A stretch of DNA of 64,000 bases from Mucilaginibacter phenanthrenivorans (GTDB lineage Bacteria; Bacteroidota; Bacteroidia; Sphingobacteriales; Sphingobacteriaceae). Of this stretch, positions 49,313-57,831 are shown one piece after another. The DNA is taken from contig NZ_JAHVAP010000007.1 in the NCBI RefSeq assembly GCF_024721155.1, positions 310,001-374,000 of the forward strand, given 5' to 3'. A program made the position numbers and the translations under genes. Under the pieces are notes generated by a model. The model made no database searches and had not been told where the DNA came from. It worked only from the letters and a program-made list of their open reading frames with translations. Within the stretch, counting starts at the first letter, position 1; every line of letters begins with the position of its first letter.

Positions 49313-50431
49313 CTAGTGTTTTAATCCGGAAATAAACGATTTGTAGGACGATTTTTTATTATAGTTTACATCAAATAATAACGGTTGATCCCTGTTATGC
49401 GTTAATATATTGATATAGCTGTCTCCATCGGTAACGCACCAAAATGTAATGCCGTATTGTTGGTTTTTTGGGATAATGGTTTTGTAGTCATGAGCAACAG
49501 AATAAAAAAGACTTGCTTGTGTGGTAGCATTTTTTAATGAGTCTATATCATGAATTTTGTTACTTGGGTTTACGCGGATATCCAATTCGGATATGCGAAT
49601 TTGTAAACCGGTTTTAGCCACTTGTGTAAGGGCATTTCTGATTCCAGCTTCAGACGTCCTAACATTAATATGCATTTGTAGGCCCAATCCTCCAATGGGA
49701 ACATGCCTGGCTTTAAGATTATTCGCCATGTTTATAATAGCCTGCAGTCTTTTCGGGAGGCGCTCCTGAGCGTAATCGTTATAAAATAAGATGGCATTTG
49801 GATCCGCCTCGTGAGCATAAATGAACGCCCTGGCGATATAATCCTTGCCCAGGTGTAACGCCCATATGTTTACATACTTTTTATTATGTGCTTTGTCTTC
49901 GTCGGCCATTCTGGGTATGCCATCATCATCAAATGCTTCATTAACTACGTCCCAGGAACTGACTCTGCCTTTAAAATGCGTGACTATTGTTTGAATATGA
50001 GTTTTGAATAAATTTTCCCACGCTAAAGAATCGCCTTGGAAATTTTGAACCCAATCGGGGGTACCCTGGAAGTGAACCAGGCAATGCCCGTGTACACGAA
50101 GGCCGTTTTTTAACGCAAAATTCACAAGGTTGTCTGCTGGGCCAAATAGGAATACACCGGGTGACGGTGAGATCTGGTTCCAAAATATTGAACTTGCGGT
50201 GCTTATACTACTGAACTCTTGAGCTATTAATTGTCTCATTTTGGGATCATTCAGTTCACGAGTACCAATGCCAACACCAATAGGAAAACTAGCAGCTTTC
50301 TTTAAAGTATCATTTTGGGGTTTTTTGTAGGATAAATGTTTCTTTTTTAAAGAATTTGCGGCGAAAAGTAAATTATGGCCAAAGCAAAATGTGAGGAACA
50401 GTAAAATGATACATTTCAAAGTGTATTTCAT
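49313..50431 (-). CDS. Glycoside hydrolase family 10 (endo-1,4-beta-xylanase)
   Basis: 372 residues. A signal peptide (KCIILLFLTFCFGHNLLFAA) precedes a single TIM-barrel. The acid/base glutamate is in SWDVVNEAFDDDG and the nucleophile in LQIRISELDIRVN, as in GH10; HCLVHFQGTPDW and ILFYNDYAQERL are other GH10 landmarks. Typical action is cleavage of beta-1,4-xylan. Here it lies alone between polysaccharide gene blocks, opposite in direction to them, so it may either degrade plant xylan or trim the organism's own polymer. No carbohydrate-binding module is present. Confidence 0.92.
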   Translation of the reverse strand: MKYTLKCIILLFLTFCFGHNLLFAANSLKKKHLSYKKPQNDTLKKAASFPIGVGIGTRELNDPKMRQLIAQEFSSISTASSIFWNQISPSPGVFLFGPADNLVNFALKNGLRVHGHCLVHFQGTPDWVQNFQGDSLAWENLFKTHIQTIVTHFKGRVSSWDVVNEAFDDDGIPRMADEDKAHNKKYVNIWALHLGKDYIARAFIYAHEADPNAILFYNDYAQERLPKRLQAIINMANNLKARHVPIGGLGLQMHINVRTSEAGIRNALTQVAKTGLQIRISELDIRVNPSNKIHDIDSLKNATTQASLFYSVAHDYKTIIPKNQQYGITFWCVTDGDSYINILTHNRDQPLLFDVNYNKKSSYKSFISGLKH

Positions 50432-50866
50432 GATTTTTGGGGTATTAAATTGTTTAGAACCTGATGGGATTATAATATTTACAATAATAGTGGTTTTTGC
50501 TATATTAACGCCCTTTTTAATAATTTATTGGAATTCGTTTTAATTTTATTCATTTAGAATATTAGAATTATTTAAACAAAACTCACGTTTATGAAAATTG
50601 TTTTTTGTCAAAATATTTTTAGGTATTTAGAAGAACGTATAGAAACTGAAATAACGGTCGAAGAACATATGCTATTTGATCAAAATGCTTTTTTATAGCG
50701 GAAATATTTCATTCACGCAGGTAAACACTTGATTGTTTTATTTAATATCGACATGAATGGCCATTTAAATTAAGGTGTACTTGATAAAAATTATGTATTT
50801 TTGGTTGTTGTATAATGAGCTCAGGGTGATACAATCTACCTGCTGTTATCTTACAAGATAATTAGG
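50432..50866 (+). other. Non-coding AT-rich stretch upstream of the GH10 gene and the fcl remnant
   Basis: No ORF, tRNA or strong hairpin was found. It must hold the minus-strand promoter of the GH10 gene. The last 40 bases (about 50826-50866) may belong to the degraded fcl copy that follows, but similarity there is too faint to assign. Confidence 0.5.
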
Positions 50867-51247
50867 GTGTGTGAGCCATATGCCATTGCGAAAATATCAG
50901 GCATAAAAATGTACAATGCCTTAGAATACAATATGGCTGTAATTATATTTCTGTTATGCCCGGCAGTTTGTATGGGTATAATGATAATTACACTTTCAAA
51001 ACTCACACGTTGCCAGCATTTTATTCTTCGCTTTATGCGGCGAAGGGAGGTAATATCGTAGCTGTAATCATTTGAATACAGCGTTACCTAACAGCAATTT
51101 TTATTTGCTGATGACTTGGTTGAGGCCGTCTATTGTTTAATGCAGAAGCTGGATCGGGAACCAGGAAAGCTGATGAATATCAGAAAACTTTACAGCAGGG
51201 GAAGGTGATGGAAACATAAAATCAAGTTGAAAGAAGGAATAAAATGA
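50867..51247 (+). pseudogene. Decayed remnant of a GDP-L-fucose synthase gene
   Basis: Segments in shifting frames match the intact fcl at 54939-55874 in order: EPYAIAKISGIKM (intact EPYAIAKIAGIKM), then ISVMPGSLYGYNDNY (intact ISVMPTNLYGYNDNY), THTLPA, FLFADDLVEAVYCLMQ (intact FLFADDLAEACYFLMQ) and WKHKIKLKEGIK (intact WKHTIKLEEGIK) ending in TGA. The N-terminal half is missing, internal parts are deleted and several frameshifts occur. Third-base differences are many, so this is an old, diverged copy rather than a recent duplication. Confidence 0.8.
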
Positions 51248-51253
51248 ACATTT

Positions 51254-51284
51254 AAGGATATTATTTTAGAAAGAATATCCTTTT
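51254..51284 (+). terminator. Hairpin after the fcl remnant
   Basis: AAGGATATT (51254-51262) pairs exactly with AATATCCTT (51274-51282), followed by TTTT. It starts seven bases after the remnant's stop and lies 32 bases before rfbB, so it probably once ended the fcl-containing transcript. Confidence 0.55.
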
Positions 51285-51316
51285 AGGTAATTATAATTTA
51301 TTTATTGACAAACACC

Positions 51317-52366
51317 ATGAAAACATTACTTATAACCGGCGGAGCCGGCTTTATCGGCTCACACGTAGTCCGTCGTTTTGTAACCAGGTACCCGGAATAT
51401 TTAATAGTTAATGTTGACGCGCTTACTTACGCCGGAAACCTGGAAAATCTGGAGGATATTGAGCATAGTCCAAATTACAAATTTGAGAAGGCCGATATAA
51501 TGGACAAGGATGGCATAAGTGCTATTTTTGATAAGTATGAAGTTACCGATGTAGTACACCTGGCTGCTGAATCACATGTTGACAGGTCAATTTTAAGCCC
51601 GATGGATTTTGTATATACAAATGTTATCGGCACGGTAAACTTATTGGAAGTTGCCAAAGAAAAATGGAAAGGGAATTTCAATAAGCATTTATTTTACCAT
51701 GTATCAACTGATGAAGTTTACGGAGCTTTAGGTGCCGAGGGTTTATTTACAGAGGAAACCCGTTATGATCCGCATTCTCCGTATAGTGCAAGTAAGGCAG
51801 CGTCAGATCATTTTGTAAGGGCTTATCACGATACTTACGGTATAAAAGTTGTGGTTTCCAACTGTTCAAATAACTACGGCCCATACCATTTTCCGGAAAA
51901 ACTAATTCCGTTGATGATTAATAATATCATCAATAACAAGCCCCTGCCGGTTTATGGGGATGGAAAGTATACGCGTGATTGGTTATTTGTAAAAGATCAT
52001 GCAATAGCAATTGATCTTATATTTCATGAAGGCAAAGTTGGCGATACGTATAACATTGGCGGTTTTAACGAGTGGAAAAACATTGATCTTGTAAACCTGC
52101 TTTGTGAACAAATGGACCAAAAGCTGGGTCGCGAGGCAGGCAGAAGTAAGCAACTCATTACCTATGTTAAAGACAGGCCGGGACACGACAGGCGCTATGC
52201 CATCGACGCCGGAAAAATCAATAAAGAACTTGGCTGGTATCCTTCAGTGACTTTTGAGCAGGGACTTTCTGAAACTATTGATTGGTTTTTAGCAAACAAA
52301 ACCTGGTTAAATAATGTTACAAGCGGAGCCTATGCCAGTTATTACGATAATCAATACGCTAATTAA
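51317..52366 (+). CDS. rfbB: dTDP-glucose 4,6-dehydratase
   Basis: 349 residues from ATG 51317; an in-frame TTG 12 bases earlier is unlikely. Second step of dTDP-L-rhamnose synthesis. The NAD motif is TGGAGFIGSHVVRRF (about 7-21). HVSTDEVYGALG and SPYSASKAASDH give the catalytic Asp/Glu and YxxxK, and NNYGPYHFPEKLIP and DRPGHDRRYAID are RfbB hallmarks. First gene of rfbBCDA. Confidence 0.96.
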   Translation: MKTLLITGGAGFIGSHVVRRFVTRYPEYLIVNVDALTYAGNLENLEDIEHSPNYKFEKADIMDKDGISAIFDKYEVTDVVHLAAESHVDRSILSPMDFVYTNVIGTVNLLEVAKEKWKGNFNKHLFYHVSTDEVYGALGAEGLFTEETRYDPHSPYSASKAASDHFVRAYHDTYGIKVVVSNCSNNYGPYHFPEKLIPLMINNIINNKPLPVYGDGKYTRDWLFVKDHAIAIDLIFHEGKVGDTYNIGGFNEWKNIDLVNLLCEQMDQKLGREAGRSKQLITYVKDRPGHDRRYAIDAGKINKELGWYPSVTFEQGLSETIDWFLANKTWLNNVTSGAYASYYDNQYAN

Positions 52367-52398
52367 TAAATAATAGTGAAACTCACCATATACACTTT

Positions 52399-52953
52399 AT
52401 GACAATTACCCCTACTCCCCTCGAAGGATGTATAGTTATAACCCCCAGGATATTTAATGACGACAGGGGTTATTTTTTTGAATCATACAATACACAAAGT
52501 TTTAATAAAGCAGTAGGCTACGAAGTTAATTTTGTTCAGGATAATCAGTCCTATTCTACAAAGGGTGTTTTCAGAGGTATGCATCTTCAGCGAGGTGAAC
52601 ATGCACAAGCAAAACTGGTAAGGGTAACAAAGGGCGAGGTTTTGGATGTGGCTGTAGATCTGAGAAAAACATCGCCCACATACGGACAGCATTTTTCGGT
52701 AAAGCTTTCAGAAGAAAACCATCAGCAGTTTTTTATTCCACGCGGATTTGCTCACGGATTTATTGTACTGAGTGATATTGCTATATTTCAATATAAGTGC
52801 GATAACTACTACAATAAAGCTTCAGAAGGCGGTCTTCATTATGCCGATCCTGATCTGAATATAGACTGGGGCATGCCTAAAGATGAATTGCTGGTATCCG
52901 AGAAAGACCTGGAACTACCATTTTTAAAAGATGCAGCCGATTTTGGGTTTTAA
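52399..52953 (+). CDS. rfbC: dTDP-4-dehydrorhamnose 3,5-epimerase
   Basis: 184 residues, cupin fold. RGYFFESYNTQSFNKAVG, FVQDNQSYSTKGVFRGMHLQ (with the catalytic His-containing RGMHLQ) and FFIPRGFAHGFIVLSD are characteristic. It epimerises C3 and C5 of dTDP-4-keto-6-deoxyglucose. It lies between rfbB and rfbD with short gaps. Confidence 0.96.
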   Translation: MTITPTPLEGCIVITPRIFNDDRGYFFESYNTQSFNKAVGYEVNFVQDNQSYSTKGVFRGMHLQRGEHAQAKLVRVTKGEVLDVAVDLRKTSPTYGQHFSVKLSEENHQQFFIPRGFAHGFIVLSDIAIFQYKCDNYYNKASEGGLHYADPDLNIDWGMPKDELLVSEKDLELPFLKDAADFGF

Positions 52954-52997
52954 TAATTTACATTTAACCTTGATAAACAGATTATAAAAATTTCGAT

Positions 52998-53861
52998 ATG
53001 GACAATATAGTTGTATTCGGCGCTTCCGGTCAGTTAGGCCAATGTTTAAAAAAGGTGGCCGGATTAAAAGGTATTACTTCTATTGTTTTCCCGCCCGAAT
53101 CGGAAGCCAATATATTAGATGCCGCTTTATTGAATAAAGTTTTTGAGCAATATAAACCAGCTTACGCCATCAATTGTGCAGCGTACACCGCAGTTGACAA
53201 AGCTGAAGATGATGTGGACCTTGCCCGTAAGATCAATAAAACCGGTGCGGAGAATCTTGCTATTCAATGCAAAGCTAATGGGGCGGTATTAATTCAGGTA
53301 TCTACAGATTTTGTTTTTAAAGGTGATAAGCCGTATCCGCTGGTTGAGGATGACATTGCTGAGCCTATAAGTATTTATGGACTTACAAAGTTGGAAGGTG
53401 AACAGGATGTGGCTGCTATTTTACCGCGGCATTACATATTACGTACCAGTTGGCTATACTCTGAATTTGCCAACAATTTTGTAAAAACCATGTTAAAGCT
53501 TGGGGCAGAAAGGGACGAACTGAAAATCATAGCTGACCAGGTCGGTACACCTACTTATGCCATAGATCTGGCCGGTGCCATACTTGATATTATCACTTCG
53601 GGTAGTGAAAACTATGGGATTTATCATTATAGTAATGAAGGTGTAACTTCATGGTATGATTTTGCCAAAGGTATCTTTGATTTGTCAGGAACACAAGTGA
53701 AAACCTACCCTATACGGACGAGTGAATACCCAGCAAGGGCAACAAGACCTGCTTTTTCAGTAATGGATAAAGCTAAAATAAAAAAAACGTTCGGTTTGGA
53801 AATACCTTACTGGCGCGATAGCCTGATAGGTTGTCTTAAAGAATTAAACTCAATACAATAA
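52998..53861 (+). CDS. rfbD: dTDP-4-dehydrorhamnose reductase
   Basis: 287 residues. The NADPH motif GASGQLGQCLKKVAG is at the N-terminus. NCAAYTAVDKAEDD, QVSTDFVFKGDKPYPLVEDD and the catalytic YGLTKLEGEQ (YxxxK) follow. YILRTSWLYSEFANNFVKTM is the usual substrate block. It completes dTDP-L-rhamnose. It is 11 bases from rfbA. Confidence 0.96.
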   Translation: MDNIVVFGASGQLGQCLKKVAGLKGITSIVFPPESEANILDAALLNKVFEQYKPAYAINCAAYTAVDKAEDDVDLARKINKTGAENLAIQCKANGAVLIQVSTDFVFKGDKPYPLVEDDIAEPISIYGLTKLEGEQDVAAILPRHYILRTSWLYSEFANNFVKTMLKLGAERDELKIIADQVGTPTYAIDLAGAILDIITSGSENYGIYHYSNEGVTSWYDFAKGIFDLSGTQVKTYPIRTSEYPARATRPAFSVMDKAKIKKTFGLEIPYWRDSLIGCLKELNSIQ

Positions 53862-53872
53862 ATATCTCATCT

Positions 53873-54733
53873 ATGAAAGGAATTATACTGGCAGGCGGTT
53901 CCGGAACCCGTCTTTATCCTATTACCAAAGCTATCAGCAAGCAGTTGATGCCTATTTACGATAAGCCAATGATCTATTACCCGCTATCAGTACTTATGCT
54001 GGCAGGGATAAATGAAATATTGATAATTACCACGCCCGAGGACCAGGCGGGTTTTATACGCTTATTAGGCGATGGCAGCGAACTTGGCTGCCGTTTTGAA
54101 TTTGCTGTACAGGAGGTTCCTAACGGATTGGCACAGGCTTTTGTAATAGGCGCCGATTTTATAGGTGATGATAAAGTAGCACTGGTACTTGGCGATAATA
54201 TATTTTACGGCTCTGGTTTCAGCACGCTAATACAAAGCTTTAACAATGTAAATGGTGCGGCTATATTTGCTTACCCTGTTGCTGATCCCGAACGTTACGG
54301 TGTTGTAGAATTTGATAAAAATTTCAAGGCGCTTTCTATTGAAGAAAAGCCATTAAAGCCAAAATCGAACTACGCAGTTCCGGGGCTTTATTTTTATGAC
54401 AACCAGGTTGTTGAAATAGCTAAAAATATTCCGGCATCGCCAAGAGGAGAGTTTGAAATTACTGATGTAAATAAAGTATATCTTGAAAAAGAAGAGTTGC
54501 ATGTAGGGGTAATGGATAGAGGAACAGCGTGGCTTGATACAGGGACCTTTGATTCATTGAGTGACGCTTCTGAATTTGTGCGTGTTATTGAAAAGCGTCA
54601 GGATACCAAAATAGGCTGCATCGAAGAAGTGGCTTACAGAATGGGCTTTATTAACTATGCTGCGCTACAAGCCTTAGCTACCAAATATATAAAAAGTGGA
54701 TATGGCAAGTATATACAAGGCATCGCACAATAA
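53873..54733 (+). CDS. rfbA: Glucose-1-phosphate thymidylyltransferase
   Basis: 286 residues. GIILAGGSGTRLYPITKAIS (residues 3-22) is the nucleotidyltransferase motif, followed by KQLMPIYDKPMIYYPLSVLM. ALVLGDNIFYGSGFS and RGTAWLDTGTFDSL are also diagnostic. It makes dTDP-glucose, the first step of the rhamnose pathway. It is the last gene of the operon; 205 bases without a clear feature follow before fcl. Confidence 0.97.
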   Translation: MKGIILAGGSGTRLYPITKAISKQLMPIYDKPMIYYPLSVLMLAGINEILIITTPEDQAGFIRLLGDGSELGCRFEFAVQEVPNGLAQAFVIGADFIGDDKVALVLGDNIFYGSGFSTLIQSFNNVNGAAIFAYPVADPERYGVVEFDKNFKALSIEEKPLKPKSNYAVPGLYFYDNQVVEIAKNIPASPRGEFEITDVNKVYLEKEELHVGVMDRGTAWLDTGTFDSLSDASEFVRVIEKRQDTKIGCIEEVAYRMGFINYAALQALATKYIKSGYGKYIQGIAQ

Positions 54734-54938
54734 AAATTGAGTTAAATTATTATTGATTAATATTTTGCCATTTACAAATGAATGTAAGCGTCGAGTCGGC
54801 TATTCGACAAAACTAGCCTAAATAACTTGGGAAGTTAAGTATGCTTTTCAAAATGGATAACCATCGATATTTATTTATCAAAGAAAAATAATAAAAATTC
54901 AGATTATGTTATTGAAGAATAGTTTGAATGAAATTTGA

Positions 54939-55874
54939 ATGGAAAAAGAGGCAAAAATATATATAGCCGGTCACCGGGGCATGGTTGGTTCAGCCATATA
55001 TCGTAAGCTCGAAAAAGAGGGCTTCAGTAATTTTATTACAAGAACATCAGATACGCTCGATTTGCGGAGCCAGCAGCAGGCGGCCGATTTTTTTGAGCAG
55101 GAAAAACCTGATTATGTTTTCTTAGCTGCAGCTAAAGTTGGGGGCATTGTTGCTAACAATACTTATCGGGCTGAATTTCTGTATGATAACCTGCAGATTC
55201 AAAATAACGTTATCCATCAGTCATACTTAAATGGCGTAAGAAAATTGATGTTCCTGGGTTCAAGTTGTATATACCCAAAATTGGCTCCCCAGCCGCTAAA
55301 AGAAGAATATTTGTTAACCGGCATTCTTGAACCTACTAATGAACCTTATGCTATAGCCAAAATAGCGGGTATAAAAATGTGCGATGCTTATCGTGCTCAA
55401 TATGGGTGTAACTTTATATCTGTGATGCCTACCAACCTTTATGGTTATAACGATAACTACCACCCTCAAAATTCACATGTGTTGCCTGCGTTGATCCGTC
55501 GTTTTCATGAAGCGAAGGAGCAAAACTTACCTGAGGTAACTATTTGGGGCACTGGTTCACCTAAGCGTGAATTTTTATTTGCGGATGATTTAGCCGAGGC
55601 ATGTTACTTTTTGATGCAGAATTATGATGAAGAAGGATTAGTTAACATTGGTACAGGAGAAGATATTTCTATTAAGGACTTGGCTTTACTGGTTAAAAAG
55701 ATCATTGACTATCCGGGTGAAATAAATTTTGATACCACAAAGCCGGATGGAACGCCCCGCAAATTGATGGATGTTACCAAACTTCACAGCAAAGGGTGGA
55801 AGCACACTATTAAACTGGAAGAAGGCATAAAATTAGCTTATAACGACTTTTTAGATAAGTATACGAAAACCTAA
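54939..55874 (+). CDS. fcl: GDP-L-fucose synthase
   Basis: 311 residues. IYIAGHRGMVGSAIYRKLEK is the NADP motif, with KVGGIVANNTYRAEFLYDN and LGSSCIYPKLAPQPLKEEYL. Catalytic YxxxK is in EPYAIAKIAG. It epimerises and reduces GDP-4-keto-6-deoxymannose to GDP-L-fucose. The partner gmd is not in the window. A diverged broken copy lies at 50867-51247. Confidence 0.96.
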   Translation: MEKEAKIYIAGHRGMVGSAIYRKLEKEGFSNFITRTSDTLDLRSQQQAADFFEQEKPDYVFLAAAKVGGIVANNTYRAEFLYDNLQIQNNVIHQSYLNGVRKLMFLGSSCIYPKLAPQPLKEEYLLTGILEPTNEPYAIAKIAGIKMCDAYRAQYGCNFISVMPTNLYGYNDNYHPQNSHVLPALIRRFHEAKEQNLPEVTIWGTGSPKREFLFADDLAEACYFLMQNYDEEGLVNIGTGEDISIKDLALLVKKIIDYPGEINFDTTKPDGTPRKLMDVTKLHSKGWKHTIKLEEGIKLAYNDFLDKYTKT

Positions 55875-55986
55875 TAACACTAAATCGGCGTTTAATATAA
55901 ATAGTGCAACTTATACCACAGTTTACTGAGGCGAAGGGTGAAGAGAAAAAAACTGTCGAAACTTAAGCCTGTAAGCAGCCTGTTTA

Positions 55987-56904
55987 CTAAAATAATGCAC
56001 TATCTATCATGGCCGACATATCATGAATAAGGGTTTGACTATCTGCTTTAAACCATAGTATTTCTTTGTCTTTCCCAAACCAGGTCATCTGTCTTTTTGC
56101 AAAGCGGCGGGTATTTTGTTTAATAAGTTCAATGGCTGTATTCAGGTCTGTTTTTCCATCAAAATAATCAAATAGTTCGCTGTAACCAACGGTATTTAAT
56201 GCATTTAACTGTCTGTAAGGTAAAAGCGACTTTACTTCATCAACCAAACCCTGCCTAACCATATCATCAACACGCTGATTAATGCGTTGGTATAAAACGG
56301 GCCTTTCCATGTTAAGCCCTAACTTTATAATGTTGAAAGGGCGATTATTTGAAGTTAATTTACGATAGGAGGAGTATGGCCTACCTGTGCCTTCAAACAC
56401 TTCAAGCGCTCTTATAATGCGCTGCGGGTTACTGATATCAACACTTGAAGAATAATCCGGATCAACAGTTTTTAATTTCTCTTGTAGATGAGTTAATCCA
56501 TAGTTTGTAAGTTCGTTATTCAACCTTTCTCTTACATCAGGATCAACTTCCGGGAATTCATCAAAGCCCTCACACACTGCTTTAATAAATAAGCCCGATC
56601 CTCCGGCCAATACAACTAAGGGATGAGTTTTAAACAACTCTTCCAGAAGATCAAGGCACTGTTTTTCATAATCTCCGGCTGTATAGGTTTCGGCAATAGA
56701 CAGAGAGTCGATAAAATAATGCTTTACTTCATTCAATTCCCTGCTTGTAGGTTTTGCTGTTCCAATTGACATTTCCCGATAAAACTGCCTGGAATCAGCT
56801 GAAATTACAACGGTATTGTAATGCTTTGCTATTTCTATGGCTGCCGCCGTTTTGCCAGATGCAGTAGGGCCTGCGATAACAATAAGTGTTTTGGAGGAGT
56901 TCAC
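55987..56904 (-). CDS. miaA: tRNA dimethylallyltransferase
   Basis: 305 residues starting at GTG (56904-56902). VIAGPTASGKTAAAIEIAKH is the P-loop (about 9-28); ISADSRQFYREMSIGTAKPT binds the prenyl donor and tRNA. RIIRALEVFEGTGRPYSSY and FAKRQMTWF are typical. It adds an isopentenyl group to A37 of tRNAs reading U-starting codons. Its first codons lie inside a long palindrome that spans the gap to the upstream pRiA4b-like gene. Confidence 0.96.
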   Translation of the reverse strand: MNSSKTLIVIAGPTASGKTAAAIEIAKHYNTVVISADSRQFYREMSIGTAKPTSRELNEVKHYFIDSLSIAETYTAGDYEKQCLDLLEELFKTHPLVVLAGGSGLFIKAVCEGFDEFPEVDPDVRERLNNELTNYGLTHLQEKLKTVDPDYSSSVDISNPQRIIRALEVFEGTGRPYSSYRKLTSNNRPFNIIKLGLNMERPVLYQRINQRVDDMVRQGLVDEVKSLLPYRQLNALNTVGYSELFDYFDGKTDLNTAIELIKQNTRRFAKRQMTWFGKDKEILWFKADSQTLIHDMSAMIDSALF

Positions 56905-57012
56905 AGTTGATGGTTGATTGTTAATAGCCGTTACATACTATTGATAAGTAATAAGGACGGTTTATAGCCGTTTTGATTTCCACTATAAACCATCAGCTAT
57001 CAACCGTGAACT
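56898..57012 (-). repeat. Intergenic palindrome, family 3 (GTTCACGGTTGAT type)
   Basis: Between miaA and the pRiA4b-like gene. Arms 56898-56927 and 56983-57012 are each 30 bases and match at 25 positions. It overlaps the miaA start codon and reaches to within three bases of the upstream gene's stop. The loop holds a direct repeat TAGCCGTT. Confidence 0.6.
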
Positions 57013-57014
57013 AC

Positions 57015-57665
57015 CTAGTAATCGTCTCCATGCGACATTTTGCTGTCGTCTTCGAATCCTTCGTCGTCGCTGAACTCGCTTCCGAATTCATCTTCTTCCT
57101 CCTCATCGTCAACTTTAGCTATCACATCATCTTCTTCACCTGTTTCCGTTACTTCCGAAAAGTCGTCGGTATCATCCTCGCCAATAGCCATTTCATTAAG
57201 GAAGTCGAAATCGTCGACTTCTGGTGCCGCAACAGGGACATTAAGCACATTACCAAATTGTTTTGGCGCTTCGCCTGTTGATTTGACAACTGCCGGATAG
57301 GTAACGCCGGGCGCTTCGTCAAGAATGATCTTCATCAATTCAACATGGAAATCAAATGGTCGATCGAAATTAAATGTATAGTAGAATTTCTGATGTGGAT
57401 CATCGATATAGCTGAGTAGCTTTACCTTGTCCATCAGGGCAACGCCTCGATCAATTCTTTTCTGGTTTGGTAAATAAGTGATTTCTTCGCCTTTTATCCA
57501 CTGATCATTACTTATATAAAAAGAAGAAGGATATTCTGAATTGTAACCAGTTGACTGATGGATCGCTCTATGAAGATCTTCAAACGTTTGATTGGATTTT
57601 ACGTCAATCTCTCTTACCACGTCATCGTAATCTTCAAAAGTAATCCTGAACCTGTATAAAGCCAT
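57015..57665 (-). CDS. Plasmid pRiA4b ORF-3-like protein
   Basis: 216 residues. The N-terminal half (YRFRITFEDYDDVVREIDVK, TFEDLHRAIHQSTG) matches the PRiA4 ORF-3 fold, a small ubiquitin-like domain found in chromosomes, plasmids and IS1096-like elements. Function is unknown. The C-terminal 60 residues are strikingly acidic (EEEEDEFGSEFSDDEG), probably disordered. It lies upstream of miaA and downstream of cca on the minus strand, a housekeeping setting that argues against a mobile element. Confidence 0.8.
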   Translation of the reverse strand: MALYRFRITFEDYDDVVREIDVKSNQTFEDLHRAIHQSTGYNSEYPSSFYISNDQWIKGEEITYLPNQKRIDRGVALMDKVKLLSYIDDPHQKFYYTFNFDRPFDFHVELMKIILDEAPGVTYPAVVKSTGEAPKQFGNVLNVPVAAPEVDDFDFLNEMAIGEDDTDDFSEVTETGEEDDVIAKVDDEEEEDEFGSEFSDDEGFEDDSKMSHGDDY

Positions 57666-57714
57666 TTTTTAGTATCGTATAGTTGTTTACAAAAATAGTA
57701 ATGTTTTAGTTTTA

Positions 57715-57742
57715 TTTCGGAATTCGGATGTTTGATTTTTCG
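57715..57742 (-). repeat. Isolated half of a family 2 palindrome
   Basis: TTTCGGAATTCGGATGTTTG and the following GATTTTTCG resemble the left arm of the elements at 7764 and 10186. No matching right arm is found in the 90 bases that follow, so this looks like a decayed copy in the gap between the pRiA4b-like gene and cca. Confidence 0.4.
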
Positions 57743-57831
57743 CTTTTGTCTTTTTTCAACGGAACTCAAGAGGGCTGCGCTGTATAGGATTTTTTTAAAA
57801 ATCGCAATCCCTAATCCCGTACCCGTAATAT

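Noticed and set aside
54734..54938. Possible regulatory palindrome GTCGA...TCGAC before fcl
   Set aside because: Five-base arms with a nine-base centre are within chance for this length of sequence.
57015..57665. pRiA4b ORF-3-like gene as evidence of a mobile element
   Set aside because: It lies between conserved housekeeping genes with no transposase, terminal repeats or target duplication.
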